A stretch of 64,000 nt of DNA from Ananas comosus (GCF_001540865.1 NC_033637.1:8104344-8168343), one strand, 5' to 3'. Shown: positions 45,827-57,471, numbered from the stretch's first letter. The notes: generated by a model from the sequence alone, not told the origin. Numbers and translations are program-made.

Positions 45827-48800
45827 TGTCATACCCTGAATTCTCCAAATTCGAGAGTTGCGCTTCAACCAGAATCATCTAATGGTCAATTGGATAAGCT
45901 TTGGAAAAGCTTAGGATGCACAAAATCCAAGAAGTGCATTGGAATGGAGTCCGCGAGGGCAAATCATGCAAATTGCATTATTGGGCTGAAGTTGCCCTCG
46001 GGGACCGGTCTCTGGTTGGAGAGACCGGTCCCATCAGCAGAGGCTGGGGTCGCTGGTGCGACCGGTCCCTGGACAGGGAGGGACCGGTCCCCGTAGGTGA
46101 TTCTAGCGGAAATAGCCGAAAATCGGCTAAGTCTCGCCAGATGAGCTCTCGGGGATTGGTCTCTGGTGGGCAGACCGGTCTCCGGGGGACCGGTCCCTCA
46201 GGGAAAGACCGGTTCCCGAACGCGTGCTGTCTGGGAGAGCTCTCGGGGACCGGTCCCTGGTCGGGGAGACCGGTCCCTCTGCACGCAGAACGCCCATTGA
46301 GGGCTGTGTAAGAGATGAAAAGTGGAGGGGCTTATGTGCAAAATGGCAATATGAGAGGGTATTAGAGAGGGGCATCTCTCTCTCTCTCTCTGTCCCACTC
46401 CCTCATACTCTCCCTCACTGTCGCTCTCTCTCGCTCCGATCGTGCGGAGAAAAAAGAAAAGAAGAGAAGAGAGGAAGGAGAAGAAAGAAAGGAAAAGAGA
46501 AGAGGAAAAGAAAGAGAGATAGAGGAGAAGAAGAGGATCATCACCATCATCATCCTCTTCATCTTCTTCTTCCCCTTGAAGCTCTTGGAGAGGTAAGCTT
46601 CCAAGCCCTCTCATGGTAGATCTTTAGAGATAGGGTTTTGATCTCTAAAGTTGGTTTGTTTGGAACTCTAGCATGCTATTTAGAGGGATTGTACCCAAAT
46701 CATGAAGGGATTTGGTGGATTGAGTAGAAATAGCATCTAGGGCATCCAAAATAGGATTTTGTGATTTGGGAGGGTTTGATCTCATTTAACCCTCTATTAA
46801 CCTAATTGATAGGTAACGAAACACGTTGGTGAAGTCGGTTCGGCAATCCGACAAGCCATTGCTAAGATATCGAAGAAACGGGCGCTTGGAGCTTCGTTTC
46901 CGCCTGGAAGGCTGAGGCGACGTTCATAAATCATGAAATCGGGCCCCGAGCACCGTAGCAGCAAGGCGAAGACCTTTAGCACTTGAAAGCGGCGAAGCGG
47001 CACGCTCTTGGGGAGCAACTATGAGGTCGGCCCAAACGAGTGTCGAGTGTCGCGGGATGCCGATTGCAAGTGTCGACAAGCAATCGGAAAGCTAACTAAG
47101 GTGGGTTGTGCTTACCGAAGCGACTAGGTCGCCCTTTATGTCTATGCAATGTAATCTCATGTTGATGCATGTGCATGTAGACGAGAACAAGTAATGCATG
47201 ATGAATGATAAGGCATAGAGTAAAATGCTAAGTAGCAAGCATGATGAACATGACATGTAAATAATGTTAGCTAAAGTAAAAGAATGCATGGTAACAACAA
47301 TGCATGGATGAAAATGCATAATCGACATAAAGGAATATGCTAGAAGGATATGCATATAAACTAGATAATAACTCTAGTATGAGCGGAGTTGATTGGACAA
47401 CTAGGTTGTCAGGTAGATCGAGTGGCATCTAACCTAGTGTTAAAGAACATAGGTTAAACAAGTGAACCTAGAGTCGAACAATCTAGGTGTGTGGCATCAA
47501 ACCTAGTGTTAATAAACCTAGGTCGAACTAGTAAACCTAGAAATGGACATCTAGGCTAAGAGGACAAGAACCTAGCAATTGTAACTAGGTTAAGTGACAT
47601 AGACATAGTACCTAGAGTGTTGAAACCTAGGTTGATGGGTATAGTGGTATAGCCACTAGGATGAGCTAGGTCGACAATATAGGGTTGGCTATGGACTCTC
47701 AACCTGTGTAAAGTGGATTCTGGAAACCCAGGACTTGTGATGACCCTGGTATCAAGCTAGGGCGTGTGCGATGACTTCGCCGCCGAGGTTGATACCGAGG
47801 GAGGATTGGGGGCGATCACATGGAGATCACTGCCCGGGGCTTGAACCATTGTCGTAGCGTTTGTGCGACGATTTCACCACCAGATGGTTAAGCCGATTGA
47901 GAATCAGACCGCCAGAGTAGACTGAATCCATACTGGGTAAGTACGATGCGGGTGCCTCCAGGTGGCTGAGTCTGACATGTACCGTTGTTGGGTGAGGTGC
48001 GATCCGTTCGCCGCCAGACGGTGTGTCATGTCTCAAGCTCACGCTGGGTAAGAGCAACGTGATCGCCGCCAGATGGTCAAGTCATGCGACTTGAGCCGTG
48101 CTTAGCGTGTGCGACGACTTCGCCGCTAGGGGGCTGAGACAGAGAGAGGGCGGTAGGCTGATGAGCAGCCAGTGCGCGGACTATCCGCAGATGATTCACT
48201 CGAAGCCGAGTGGGGTGGTTAGCTTCAATAGGGTAGAGGAACCCTCATGAGCTAGAGATAGAGGCTTGAGCTAAGGTAATAGAGACCTTAGAAGCTAGTG
48301 GACTGAGTTGAGATCCTATGGTAATAGAACCTTAGAGTAAAGATATGAGCTAAGAGTAGCCAAGTAAAGTGTAGAATCAATTGATCTACTAGTTGTTGCA
48401 TAGACTTGCATGATTTTCATATCGCATAACGTGAGGCATGGCATGTATTTCAATTAAATATATATATCTGTTGTATATTGTTGAACTAACATGTTGCAGT
48501 GCCTCCTCGGACCTATCGGTCGAGCTTTTCCCTTGGGTGGCCGTACCCACTGGGAACCATGGTGTTGGTTCTCACCCCACGTTGTTTCGGGGTGTTTTTA
48601 GCTTGTACGTGTGTAGCGCGGCGGCTCAAGGCGATGGCGTAGCGTCGTAGATAGCGCCCTACCCCAGAGACCGAGGTAGCAGTACCCGAGTTGGTGGTCT
48701 AACTTGAGAGGTTTAGAGACTAAGTACAAACTTGTAATAAATTGTAATAATGTAATTGTATTTGGAAGTTCAGCAAATGTAAAAGAGAAATATTGTATGA

Positions 48801-49026
48801 AATGAATGCGTGTAATAGCAGTTAGTTTTATGTATTTGATACTTCCTTATGCAATCTGGATTGATATCCGTTCCTAGTTGGGACATTCGTTGATTGTTTG
48901 GATTGCGACGCCTAGAACGTATAGGGGAGACTCTATCCGCGTACAGGGGAAACCTCGGTCCGTTCGGCGGTCTGTCGTCGGCGCCACGACCCGGTCCAAA
49001 TTGGCGGTAGGTCGCGGGGTGTGACA
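45827..49026 (+). repeat. 5' LTR of TR-GAG A
   Basis: 3200 bp, TGTCATACCCTGAATTC to GCGGGGTGTGACA. In order: ACCGGT array, TCTCTC plus GA-rich tract (46375-46530) with ATCATCACC repeats, CCTAGG-containing repeats (47365-47640), and GTGCGACGA-TTCGCCGCC repeats (47763-48130). Confidence 0.93.
45997..46284 (+). repeat. ACCGGT palindrome array in 5' LTR of TR-GAG A
   Basis: About nine palindromic cores, in pairs such as GGGACCGGTCTC ... GAGACCGGTCCC with loops of about 6-20 bases. Confidence 0.88.
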
Positions 49027-49033
49027 GATAAAG

Positions 49034-49045
49034 TGGTATCAGGGA
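49034..49045 (+). promoter_or_regulatory. Primer-binding site of TR-GAG A
   Basis: TGGTATCAGGGA, two mismatches from the initiator Met-tRNA complement, seven bases after the LTR. Confidence 0.75.
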
Positions 49046-49124
49046 ATAAAGTAGAAAATAAAAAAAATAAGGTAGACGGACCTAGGAGACCCTAGGATAG
49101 TGAAACCATAGAAGAATAAGGCTC

Positions 49125-49385
49125 GTGAGAGACGAGAACTTGTGATACGTGGCGAAAGGTGATGGATTGGGTCGTGTCATAACCTCTAAGACGGATGTTA
49201 GAGGTAGACTCAAGGTATGGTTTATTCTCGACCGAGTGTGTTTATGTTGCGCGCGCACAACATGAAGTCGAGTGACGAGAATAGACGTCCTTGTTTGACT
49301 TTCGCCTGATTGGCTTTTGAGCCGTGTTAGTGGTCTTGTGTTCGACCCAAGTTGGTTGAGAGCTAATCGAGTTGTCCTGTTTCAG
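49125..49385 (+). other. Candidate leader intron before gag (TR-GAG A)
   Basis: Donor GCTC|GTGAGA and acceptor GTTTCAG|GAAGCG bracket 261 bases, ending six bases before the gag ATG at 49392. Placement matches the Tekay elements. Confidence 0.45.
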
Positions 49386-49391
49386 GAAGCG

Positions 49392-50659
49392 ATGGCACGG
49401 CGTAGGCGATCTTCGTCCAAATCGGCGTAGAAGGGGACAAGTGGTGTCCCTGAGCAAACCGATGCGAGCAGAGACTCGGAGCTTTGTGATCAGCTGGCCA
49501 CACTTGTAAGAGTGATGAGGCAACAAGCTGATATGGTGCAGCGGCAGCAGGAGGCTGCTTCGCGCCAGGAGGAGCAAATGAAAAGACTCCAAGAAGTGGT
49601 AGGTCAGTTGGTGACAGCACCAGCTGCGGCTGGTCGAGAGCAGCCGAGAGTCGCGGCGGAGCTGTTTCCGTCAGGGTCGGGCGATCCGACTTCTGTTGGT
49701 CCAGAGGTAGCTGCGGAGAGGGAGCGAGCTTTAGCAGCCCTTATGGCTTTCAAGAAGTTCCGCCTACCTTCGATGGAGAGGATGCAGATCCATGGGTCGT
49801 TGAGATGTGGATCGATTCCATGAAAACACTCTTCGAGGATCTGTACACGTTGGAGCGAGACAAGGTAAGCCTAGCCGTGCATTACCTGAAACAATCGGCG
49901 AAGGTGTGGTGGAAAGGCGTCAAGCAAGATCGATCGCCTAGTCTCCCTCCTATGGCTTGGGAAGAGTTTCGGGGATTGGTGTTCTTGGCCTATTTCCCCG
50001 ACAGTGAAAAGCGAAAGCTCAAGGAGAGGTTTCTTAAGCTGCGGCAAGGGAGTCGCACGGTCAGGCAATATGAGCGGGAATTCTCCCGTATTGTGTATTG
50101 TATCCCGAACGTGGTGCGGGATGACAAGGACAAGGCCGACTGCTTTGTGCGTGGACTTCGGCCAGACTTGTACCAGGCAGTGCTCGTGCTTAAGTTGCAG
50201 ACTTTCGCTGAAGTCCTGGATCGGGCCTTGTGGATAGAACAAGGCAATGCGTTCCTGCGGGAGAAGCGCGAGGAGTACTACAAGGAAAAGGGGAAAGGAC
50301 GGCCAATGAGTGGGCACGATGGTCAGTCAAGTTTCCAACAGACCTTAGTGAGGACGCGCTCTCGATCTAGAGCTCCGGGGACGTATCACATTCGGTCCTC
50401 GGCGAGATGTGTGATTCGTGGGGGCCCTCATTTTCCACAGCAATGTGAACAGCGAGAGAGCAAGTGCTTCAAGTGTGAGCTACCGGGCCATATGCTGGAC
50501 GAGTGTCCGCAAGGTGATAGCTGGGCCTTGACACTAGCAACGACCTATTCCTCTCCGGGACAGCTGGCAGGTGTGCCACCTGCGGCATGGTCCGGAGAGC
50601 GACCGTTGAGGGTGATGCAACCAGAGGGTTCGTGGCGAGCGCCAAGTGGCCATGGATAA
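49392..50659 (+). pseudogene. Gag of TR-GAG A, one stop and one frameshift
   Basis: Basic N terminus (MARRRRSSSKS), a TAG at 49428, a coiled-coil-like Gln-rich stretch (QQADMVQRQQEAASRQEEQ), then RERALAALMAFKKF. A deletion of about four bases near 49765 shifts the frame. It resumes with WIDSMKTLFEDLY, KVWWKGVKQDRS, YEREFSRIVYC and FVRGLRPDL, and the CCHC knuckle CFKCELPGHMLDEC (50469-50510). The stop is TAA 50657. Related to Tekay Gag but a distinct lineage. The product would package RNA if restored by another copy. Confidence 0.9.
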
Positions 50660-51693
50660 GCGACCCGAGTTGCGGTGCCTGCCGTTGTCGACGTCGTCGT
50701 GGCAGGTATGAGTTAATTGAGCAAACATATTTTTGCATGATCTCAAGTTGAAGCATAGCATGCATTCATCGTTGGTCAGTTGCTACTATTACTATATTAC
50801 ATAGTAGGGGCCGAGTGGTCGGGTAAGTAGGCACCCGAGCATGCTAGCAGGATGAGAGTATAGCGCCTGCTGGGGCAAGTAGGAAGCCAATGGTACTAGC
50901 AAATGGCTAGTGGTGATTTTGGACAGGAAACGAGGCTCGCAATGGAAATCGAATGGGAAAGGACTCTAAAGACAATGGATTAGAAATTGCGAGAGTGAGT
51001 CATGATGTTTGGGGACACCCGAATATTCTAAGAGTATTTCGAATGCGGATTCGGTAGATCGAACAGTGGTGATGAACCACTGTTGCGAAATTGGTCGATT
51101 AGCGCCGAGCTTGGCCTGTAGGCCTAGTAGTACCTCGAGTTGAGGTGGACGAGTTGTGCTTGTGTGGCCGGTGTGCATAGGCTAAGCTGCCTGATGCTGG
51201 ACTTCGTGTGAGACGCTGTAGAGGCATAGAGCGCTCGAGTATAGATACTCGTAGAGTGCAGTTTCGATACAGCCGGTCGAGTGAATTGGCAGTAGCACTT
51301 CAGCAGGGCTAAATGTGAAGCGGGCCATGGATCACTCGTGGGGGCTGGTGGCTCGCACTAGATGCTTAGGAGCCGATAGAGTGTGTAGCTCTGTAGAGCA
51401 TGCCGTGTAGGACGACGTTGGCGGGTAGTGCTTAGGGACGACCCGTGCCTGGACCATTTGTGGACTGTGGAGCCTGGGCCCGTTGGGCAGGCGCAGTCAG
51501 CTGTGAGAGACAGCGGCCCGATACCTATAGGTAGGGCAGAGAGTTTTGGTCATGACGGTAGTCCGAGCTTAGACCCGAGTACGTGGAATGCCACGCATTG
51601 GATCGTGAGATCGATACTACACCAAGCGTGTAGCGACCCGACCCGAGGACTCGACGGGGTGCGAGGACTTGGATGCTCCTAGTTGGAGTGTGC

Positions 51694-52045
51694 GCGAATG
51701 TCACGCCCCGGGACCCAGCGGAAGCCCGCCCGGCACGTGTCCAGACCCGCCATACGTCTAAAACGTATAAGGCGTCTAAAAACAACAGTAATAAAGCAAT
51801 AACAAAAGGCATCTAGGAGTATCAGAGTATAAAGAATATCTAAATGCTACAACAAGAAATAAGGATGAAACTATAAATCCACTAAGTAAAACATAAAGTA
51901 AATACAATAGGATTCCCAAANTCTCGAGATCGAACTTTTAGGCCGGTATACCATCGACGGCCCTCCACCAAGTGTGGAAAAGTTCGGAATACACATCGAA
52001 CACTCGAACCTTGCAATTTGCAAAGGTCCAGTGTGCTACAGCGAA
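51694..52045 (-). mobile_element. Solo-LTR-like insertion with target duplication GCGAA
   Basis: 51699-52040 begins TGTCACGCCCCGG and ends GTGTGCTACA, the reverse complement of an LTR, flanked by GCGAA at 51694-51698 and 52041-52045. Copy B has no such sequence at the matching place, so B shows the empty site. One N at 51921 lies inside, so the insertion might be longer than assembled. Part of it matches 40085-40206. Confidence 0.75.
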
Positions 52046-52924
52046 TTCTCCAATGCGAATGTCGCCCGATGCCGATTGGGTTACGCTTGCGAGCGAGAGA
52101 CGCTAGGCGTTGTTGAGACGAGTTAGGCGATTGACCTACGTAGGAATTGGTGGCCTTAGTCCACCTGAGGAAAATGTTGATTGGTGTAGCCGAAAACTCT
52201 ATTAGTGAGTTGGGCTTAGATCCGCGATCGAAGGGTTCGTGGAGTGTTGGACGTGGCTTGTGGTGTCGAGGATAAAAAGAAAGTAAAGTGGTCTCTAGGA
52301 GACACTTGAATAATGGATAGCCACGCGAAAAGTTGGAGTTGAGGATGATGCTCTCAAGAGGATTGAGAATCTAAGATGCACGAGAGAATGCCATCTCGTG
52401 ATAGATGGGAATGAGATGGTACAGATAAGATGGTATGGATAAGATGATTGGGTAGCATCAGGCTCCCAAATAGCCAGGTTGGTGAAATGCCACCTAGTGG
52501 GTACTTGAGTAATTCGAGAAAGTCTACTCGTGCATGTAGAGATGTGGTGGTGGTTCGTTCATCGAGTTGATGCAATCTTGCTGGATCCACACCACTGGGA
52601 TGAAGGGGTAGCCCTGATCTCGACGGGAGATGATGTTCGTTAGAGCCGCGAAGGAATGAGTCCTTCCTTAAGCCGAGTGGCTGGTGATGTTAGTGTGTGG
52701 GGTCTTGAGTGTTGACTCACACCACCATCGAGATTTGTAAAGTGGTAATGCACTTTTGATGTTGCAAGTGGAGAAATGTGAGTAAACGCGGTCTCACATT
52801 CTTCGTAGTGGCCTTTAGATGAGTTTGATGGGAATAAAGGCCACTCCGAGATGCAAAAGTGCATTGGAACCCTTGAGTACTCGAGAAGTGGATCGAGGAA
52901 TAAAAAAAGGGGTTAGAAATGAGT

Positions 52925-52944
52925 GAGTTTCGAGGACGAAACTC
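52925..52944 (+). promoter_or_regulatory. Hairpin before the polypurine tract (TR-GAG A)
   Basis: GAGTTTCG-AGGA-CGAAACTC, an 8-bp perfect stem, six bases before the purine tract. Same position as in Element 1 and copy B. Confidence 0.65.
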
Positions 52945-52950
52945 ATTTTA

Positions 52951-52962
52951 AGAGGGGGAGAA
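52951..52962 (+). promoter_or_regulatory. Polypurine tract of TR-GAG A
   Basis: AGAGGGGGAGAA immediately precedes the 3' LTR start TGTCATACC. Confidence 0.88.
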
Positions 52963-55900
52963 TGTCATACCCTGAATTCTCCAAATTCGAGAGTTGCGCT
53001 TCAACCAGAATCGACTAATGGTCGATTGGATAAGCTTTGGAAAAGCTTAGGATGCACAAAATCCAAAAAGTGCATTGGAATGGAGTCCGCGAGGGCAAAT
53101 TATGCAAATTGCATTATTGGGTAGAAGTTGCTCTCGGGGACCGGTCTCTGGTTGGAGAGACCGGTCCCATCAGCAGAGGCTGGGGTCGCTGGTGCGACCG
53201 GTCCCTGGACAGGGAGGGACCGGTCCCCGTAGGTGATTCCAGCGCAAATAGCCAAAAATCGGCTAAGTCCCACGAGATGAGCTCTCCGGGACCGGTCTCT
53301 TTTGGGCAGACCGGTCTCCGGGGGACCGGTCCCTCAGGGAAAGACCGGTTCCCGAACGCGTGCTGTCTGGGAGAGCTCTCAAGGACCGGTCCCTGGTCAG
53401 GGAGACCGGTCCCTCCGCGCGCGGAACGCCCAGTGAAGGCTGTGTAAGAGATGAAAAGTGGAGGGGCTTATGTGCAAAATGGCAATATGAGAGGGTATTA
53501 GAGAGGGGCATCTCTCTCTCTCTCTGTCCCACTCCCTCACACTCTCCCTCACTGTCTCTCTCTCTCGCTCCGATCGTGCGGAGGAAAAGGAAAAGAAGAG
53601 AAGAGAGGAAGGAGAAAAAAGAAAGGAAAAGAGAAGAGGAAAAGAAGGAGAAGATGGAGGAAAAGAAGAGGATCATCACCATCATCATCCTCTTCATCTT
53701 TTTCTTCCCCTTGGAGCTCTTAGAGAGGTAAGCTTCCAAGCCCTCTCATGGTAGATCTTTAGAGATAGGGTTTTGATCTCTAAAGTTGGTTTGTTTGGAA
53801 CCCTAGCATGCTATTTAGAGGGATTATACCCAAATCATGAAGGGATTTGGTGGATTGAGTAGAAATAGCATCTAGGTTATCCAAAATGGGATTTTGTGAT
53901 TTTGGAGGGTTTGATCTCATTTAACCCTCTATTAACCTAATTGGTAGGTAATGAAACACGTTGGTGAAGTCGGTTCGGCAATCCGACAAGCCGTTGCTAA
54001 GATTTCGAAGAAACGGGCGCTTGGGGCCTCGTTTCCGCCTGGAAGGCTGAGGCGACGTCTATAAATCGTGAAATCGGGCCCCGAGCACCGTAGCAGCAAG
54101 GCGAAGACCTTTAGCACTTGAAATGGCGAAGCAGCGTGCTCTTGGGGAGCAACTGTGAGGTCGGGCCCAAACGAGTGCCGAGTGTCGCGGGAGGCCGATT
54201 GCAAGTGTCGACAAGCAATCGGAAAGCTAACTAAGGTGGGTTGTGCTTACCGAAGCGACTAGGTCGCCCTTTATGTCTAAGCAATGTAATCTCATGTTGA
54301 TGCATGTGCATATAGACGAGAACAAGTAATGCATGATGAATGATAAGGCATAGAGTAAAATGCTAAGTAACAAGCATGATGAACATGAAATGTAAATAAT
54401 GTTAGCTAAAGTAAAGAATGCATGGTAACAACAATGCATGGATGAAAATGCATAATCGGCATTAAGGAATATGCTAGGAGGATATGCATATAAACTAGAC
54501 AATAACTCTAGTATGAGCGGAGTTGATTGGACAACTAGGTTGTCAGGTAGATCGAGTGGCATCTAACCTAGTGTTAAAGAACATAGGTTAAACAAGTGAA
54601 CCTAGAGTCGAACAATCTAGGTGTGTGGCATCAAACCTAGTGTTAATAAACCTAGGTCGAACTAGTAAACCTAGAAATGGACATCTAGGCTAAGAGGACA
54701 TGAACCTAGCAATTGTAACTAGATTAAGTGACATGGACATAGTACCTAGAGTGTTGAAACCTAGGTTGATAGGTATAGTGGTATAGCCACTAGGATGAGC
54801 TAGGTCGACAGTATAGGATTGGCTATGGACCCTCGACTTGTGGAAAGTGGATTCCGGAATCCCAGGATTTGTGATAACCCTGGTATCAAGCTAGGGCGTG
54901 TGCGACGACTTCGCCGCCGAGGTTGATACCGAGGGAGGATTGGGGGCGATCACATGGAGATCACCGCCCGGGGATTGAACCATTGTCGTGGCGTTTGTGC
55001 GACGATTTCGCCGCCGGATGGTTAAGCCGATTGAGGATCAGACCGCCAGCGTAGACTGAATCCAGCTGGGTAAGTACGATGCGGGTGCGTCCAGGTGGCT
55101 AAGTCTGACATGTACCGTTGTTGGGTGAGGTGCGATCCGTTCGCCGCCAGACGGTGTATCATGTCTCAAGCTCACGCTAGGTAAGAGCAACGTGATCGCC
55201 GCCAGATGGTCAAGTCATGCGACTTGAGCCGTGCTTTGCGTGTGCGATGACTTCGCCGCTAGGGGGCTGCGACAGAGAGAGGGTGGTAGGCTGATGAGCA
55301 GCCAGTGCCCGGACTATCCGCAGATGATTGACTCGAAGCCGAGTCGGGTGGTTAGCTATGATAGGGTAGAGGAACCCTTATGAGCTAGAAATAGAGGCTT
55401 GAGCTAAGGTAATAGAGACCTTAGAAGCTAGTGGACTGAGTTGAGATCCTAAGGTAATAGAACCTTAGAGTAAAGATATGAGCTAAGAGTAGCCAAGTAA
55501 AGTGTAGAATCAATTGATCTACTAGTTGTTGCATAGAGTTGTATGATTTTCATATCGCATATCGTGAGGCATAGCATGTATTTCAATTGAATATATATAT
55601 CTGTTGTATATTGTTGAACTAACATGTTGAAGTGCCTCCTCGGACCTATTGGTCAAGCTTTTCCCTTGGGTGGCCGTACCCACTGGGAACCATAGAGTTG
55701 GTTCTCACCCCACATTGTTTCGGGGTGTTTTCAGGTTGTACGTGTGTGGCGCAGCGGCGCAAGGCGAGGGCGTAGCCTCGTAGATAGCGCCCTACCCTAG
55801 AGACCGAGATAGCAGTACCCGAGTTGGTGGTCTAGCTTGAGAGGTTTAAAGACTAAGTACAAACTTGTAATAAATTGTAATAATGTAATTGTATTTGGAA

Positions 55901-56159
55901 GTTCAGCAAATGTAAAAGAGAAATATTGTATGAAATGAATGCGTGTAATAGCAGTTAGTTTTATGTATTTGATACTTCCTTATGCAATCTGGATTGATAT
56001 CCGTTCCTACTTGGAACATTCGTTGATTGTTTGGATTGCGACACCTAGAACGTATAGGGGAGACTCTGTCCGCATACAGGGGAAACCCCGGTCCGTCCGG
56101 CGGTCTGTCGTCGGTGCCACGATCCGGTCCAAATTGGCGGTAGGTCGCGGGGCGTGACA
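52963..56159 (+). repeat. 3' LTR of TR-GAG A
   Basis: 3197 bp, near-identical in layout to 45827-49026, with scattered point differences and a few 1-3 base indels. Ends GGGGCGTGACA, followed directly by the ATGGC target duplication and the resumed Element 2 pol. Confidence 0.93.
53135..53424 (+). repeat. ACCGGT palindrome array in 3' LTR of TR-GAG A
   Basis: Same array as at 45997-46284, with the number of units conserved and a few substitutions within palindromes. Confidence 0.88.
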
Positions 56160-57325
56160 ATGGCACCGGTGGAGTTAGTGGAGCTAAAAGTCCAATTGCA
56201 AGACTTGCTCGATAAAGGCTTCGTTAGGCCGAGTGTGTCACCGTGGGGAGCTCCGGTGCTATTTGTGAAGAAAAAGGACGGCACACTTCGACTCTGCATA
56301 GATTATCGCGAGTTGAACAAAGTAACGATAAAGAACAAGTACCCGTTGCCAAGGATTGACGATTTATTCGATAAGTTGCAAGGGTCCAAGGTGTATTCGA
56401 AAATGATCTCCAATCGGGGTATCATCAATTAAAGATAAGGCCGAAGGATGTGCACAAAACGGCGTACCGTACACGGTATGGCCATTATGAGTTCACGGTA
56501 ATGCCGTTTGGGCTTACTAACGCCCCGGCAGCATTTATGGACTTGATGAATCGAGTCTTTAGGCCNNNNNNNNNNNNNNNNNNNNNNNNNNNNNNNNNNN
56601 NNNNNNNNNNNNNNNNNNNNNNNNNNNNNNNNNNNNNNNNNNNNNNNNNNNNNNNNNNNNNNNNNNNNNNNNNNNNNNNCTAAGTTGAAGAAATGTGAGT
56701 TCTGGTTGACGGAGGTCACATTTTTGGGCCACGTGATATCGGGCGACGGAGTGTCGGTAGACCCGAAGAAAGTTGAGGCAATAAAGGATTGGCCTCGCCC
56801 GACAAGTGTAGCGGAGGTCCGCAGTTTTCTCGGACTCGCGGGCTATTACCGGCGGTTCGTGGAGGGGTTCGCTAAAATAACTACTCCAATAACGCGCCTT
56901 ACTCACAAAGGAGTAAAGTATGTCTGGAGCGACGATTGCGATCGGAGCTTTGAGGAGTTAAAGAACAGGTTGACGTCGACCCCGATGCTTGCCTTGCCGA
57001 CTCCGGGGGAGACCTTTGTAGTATACAGTGATGCCTCATATGTTGGTCTCGGGTGTGTATTAATGCAAAATGGGCGAGTCATTGCATATGCATCTCGCCA
57101 ATTGAAGAGTTATGAGAGGAACTATCCGATTCATGACCTTGAGTTAGCCGCGGTGACTTTCGCGCTAAAGCTATGGAGGCATTACCTATATGGTGAGTAT
57201 TGTGAAGTCTACACAGATCACAAGAGCCTCAAGTACTTGTTCACCCAGAAGGAATTGAACATGCGACAGTGGCGGTGGTTAGAGTTGCTAAAGGACTATG
57301 ATGTCACTATACTATACCACCCGGG
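56160..57325 (+). pseudogene. RT and RNase H of Element 2, resumed after the nested insertion
   Basis: Starts at the ATGGC duplication ([20 protein letters not shown]) and continues with [16 protein letters not shown] one-base deletion near 56402 breaks the RT frame. A 114-base N run (56566-56679) hides the catalytic YxDD region. From 56680 the frame is intact through [27 protein letters not shown] and RNase H ([22 protein letters not shown]). It stops at the N at 57326, after ILYHP. Confidence 0.92.
56566..56679. other. Assembly gap of 114 N within RT
   Basis: Run of N in the finger/palm region of RT. By alignment with Element 1 (29697-29822) the missing length is close to the number of Ns. 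Confidence 0.99.
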
Positions 57326-57326
57326 N

Positions 57327-57452
57327 GTTGGGACCTCTTCTGTTGCATTGTTTAGATTGTTACGCCTAGAACGTACAGGAAAAGCTCTGTCCGTTCGGCG
57401 GTCTGTCGACGTGGCCAAATCCGACCAAATTGGCGGAGCTCGGGACGTGACA
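57327..57452 (+). repeat. 5' LTR end of TR-GAG B (truncated by gap)
   Basis: The last part of an LTR: GTCCGTTCGGCGGTCTGTCG, then CCAAATTGGCGG and the terminal CGGGACGTGACA, parallel to 48958-49026 of TR-GAG A. Confidence 0.85.
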
Positions 57453-57459
57453 GATTAAG

Positions 57460-57471
57460 TGGTATCAGAGC
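57460..57471 (+). promoter_or_regulatory. Primer-binding site of TR-GAG B
   Basis: TGGTATCAGAGC, a perfect initiator Met-tRNA-type site, seven bases after the LTR. Confidence 0.88.

Larger units (their letters stand above)
50660..52962 (+). other. Non-coding 3' half of TR-GAG A interior
   Basis: No frame resembles protease, RT, RNase H or integrase. The stretch is alignable over most of its length with 59088-60607 in copy B. Shared phrases include GGCAGGTATGAGTTAATT, GTGGATCACTCGT-style blocks, CATGCCGTGTAGGACGACG and TACGCTTGCGAGCGAG. Between 51699 and 52045 it carries a later insertion. Confidence 0.8.
45827..56159 (+). mobile_element. TR-GAG A: gag-only non-autonomous LTR retrotransposon
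   Basis: Two LTRs of 3200 and 3197 bp (TGTCATACCC...GTGACA) flank a 3.9-kb interior. The 5-bp target duplication ATGGC lies at 45822-45826 and 56160-56164, inside the Element 2 pol frame. The interior encodes only Gag, with no protease, RT or integrase frame on either strand. About 2.3 kb of non-coding DNA follows gag, and a related sequence follows gag in copy B. This fits the plant class described as TR-GAG. The near-equal LTRs and clean target duplication make it the youngest large insertion in the window. Confidence 0.9.
40695..57325 (+). mobile_element. Element 2: Tekay-type element split by a nested gag-only element
   Basis: The 5' LTR is 40695-43552, gag and the start of pol are 43879-45826, and pol resumes at 56160. 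Between these lies TR-GAG A. The reading frame of pol matches Element 1 on both sides of the insertion, so the two parts are one element. The sequence breaks at an N at 57326 inside RNase H. Integrase and the 3' LTR are missing from this assembly, so no target duplication can be checked. Confidence 0.9.

Noticed and set aside
45901..46311. 136-residue open frame starting MEKLRMHKIQ in the TR-GAG A LTR, with a twin at 53037-53447
   Set aside because: It runs through the ACCGGT array, whose repeats lack stops in several frames. The frame is Arg/Gly/Pro-repetitive, lies in an LTR and resembles no family. The twin exists only because the LTR is duplicated.
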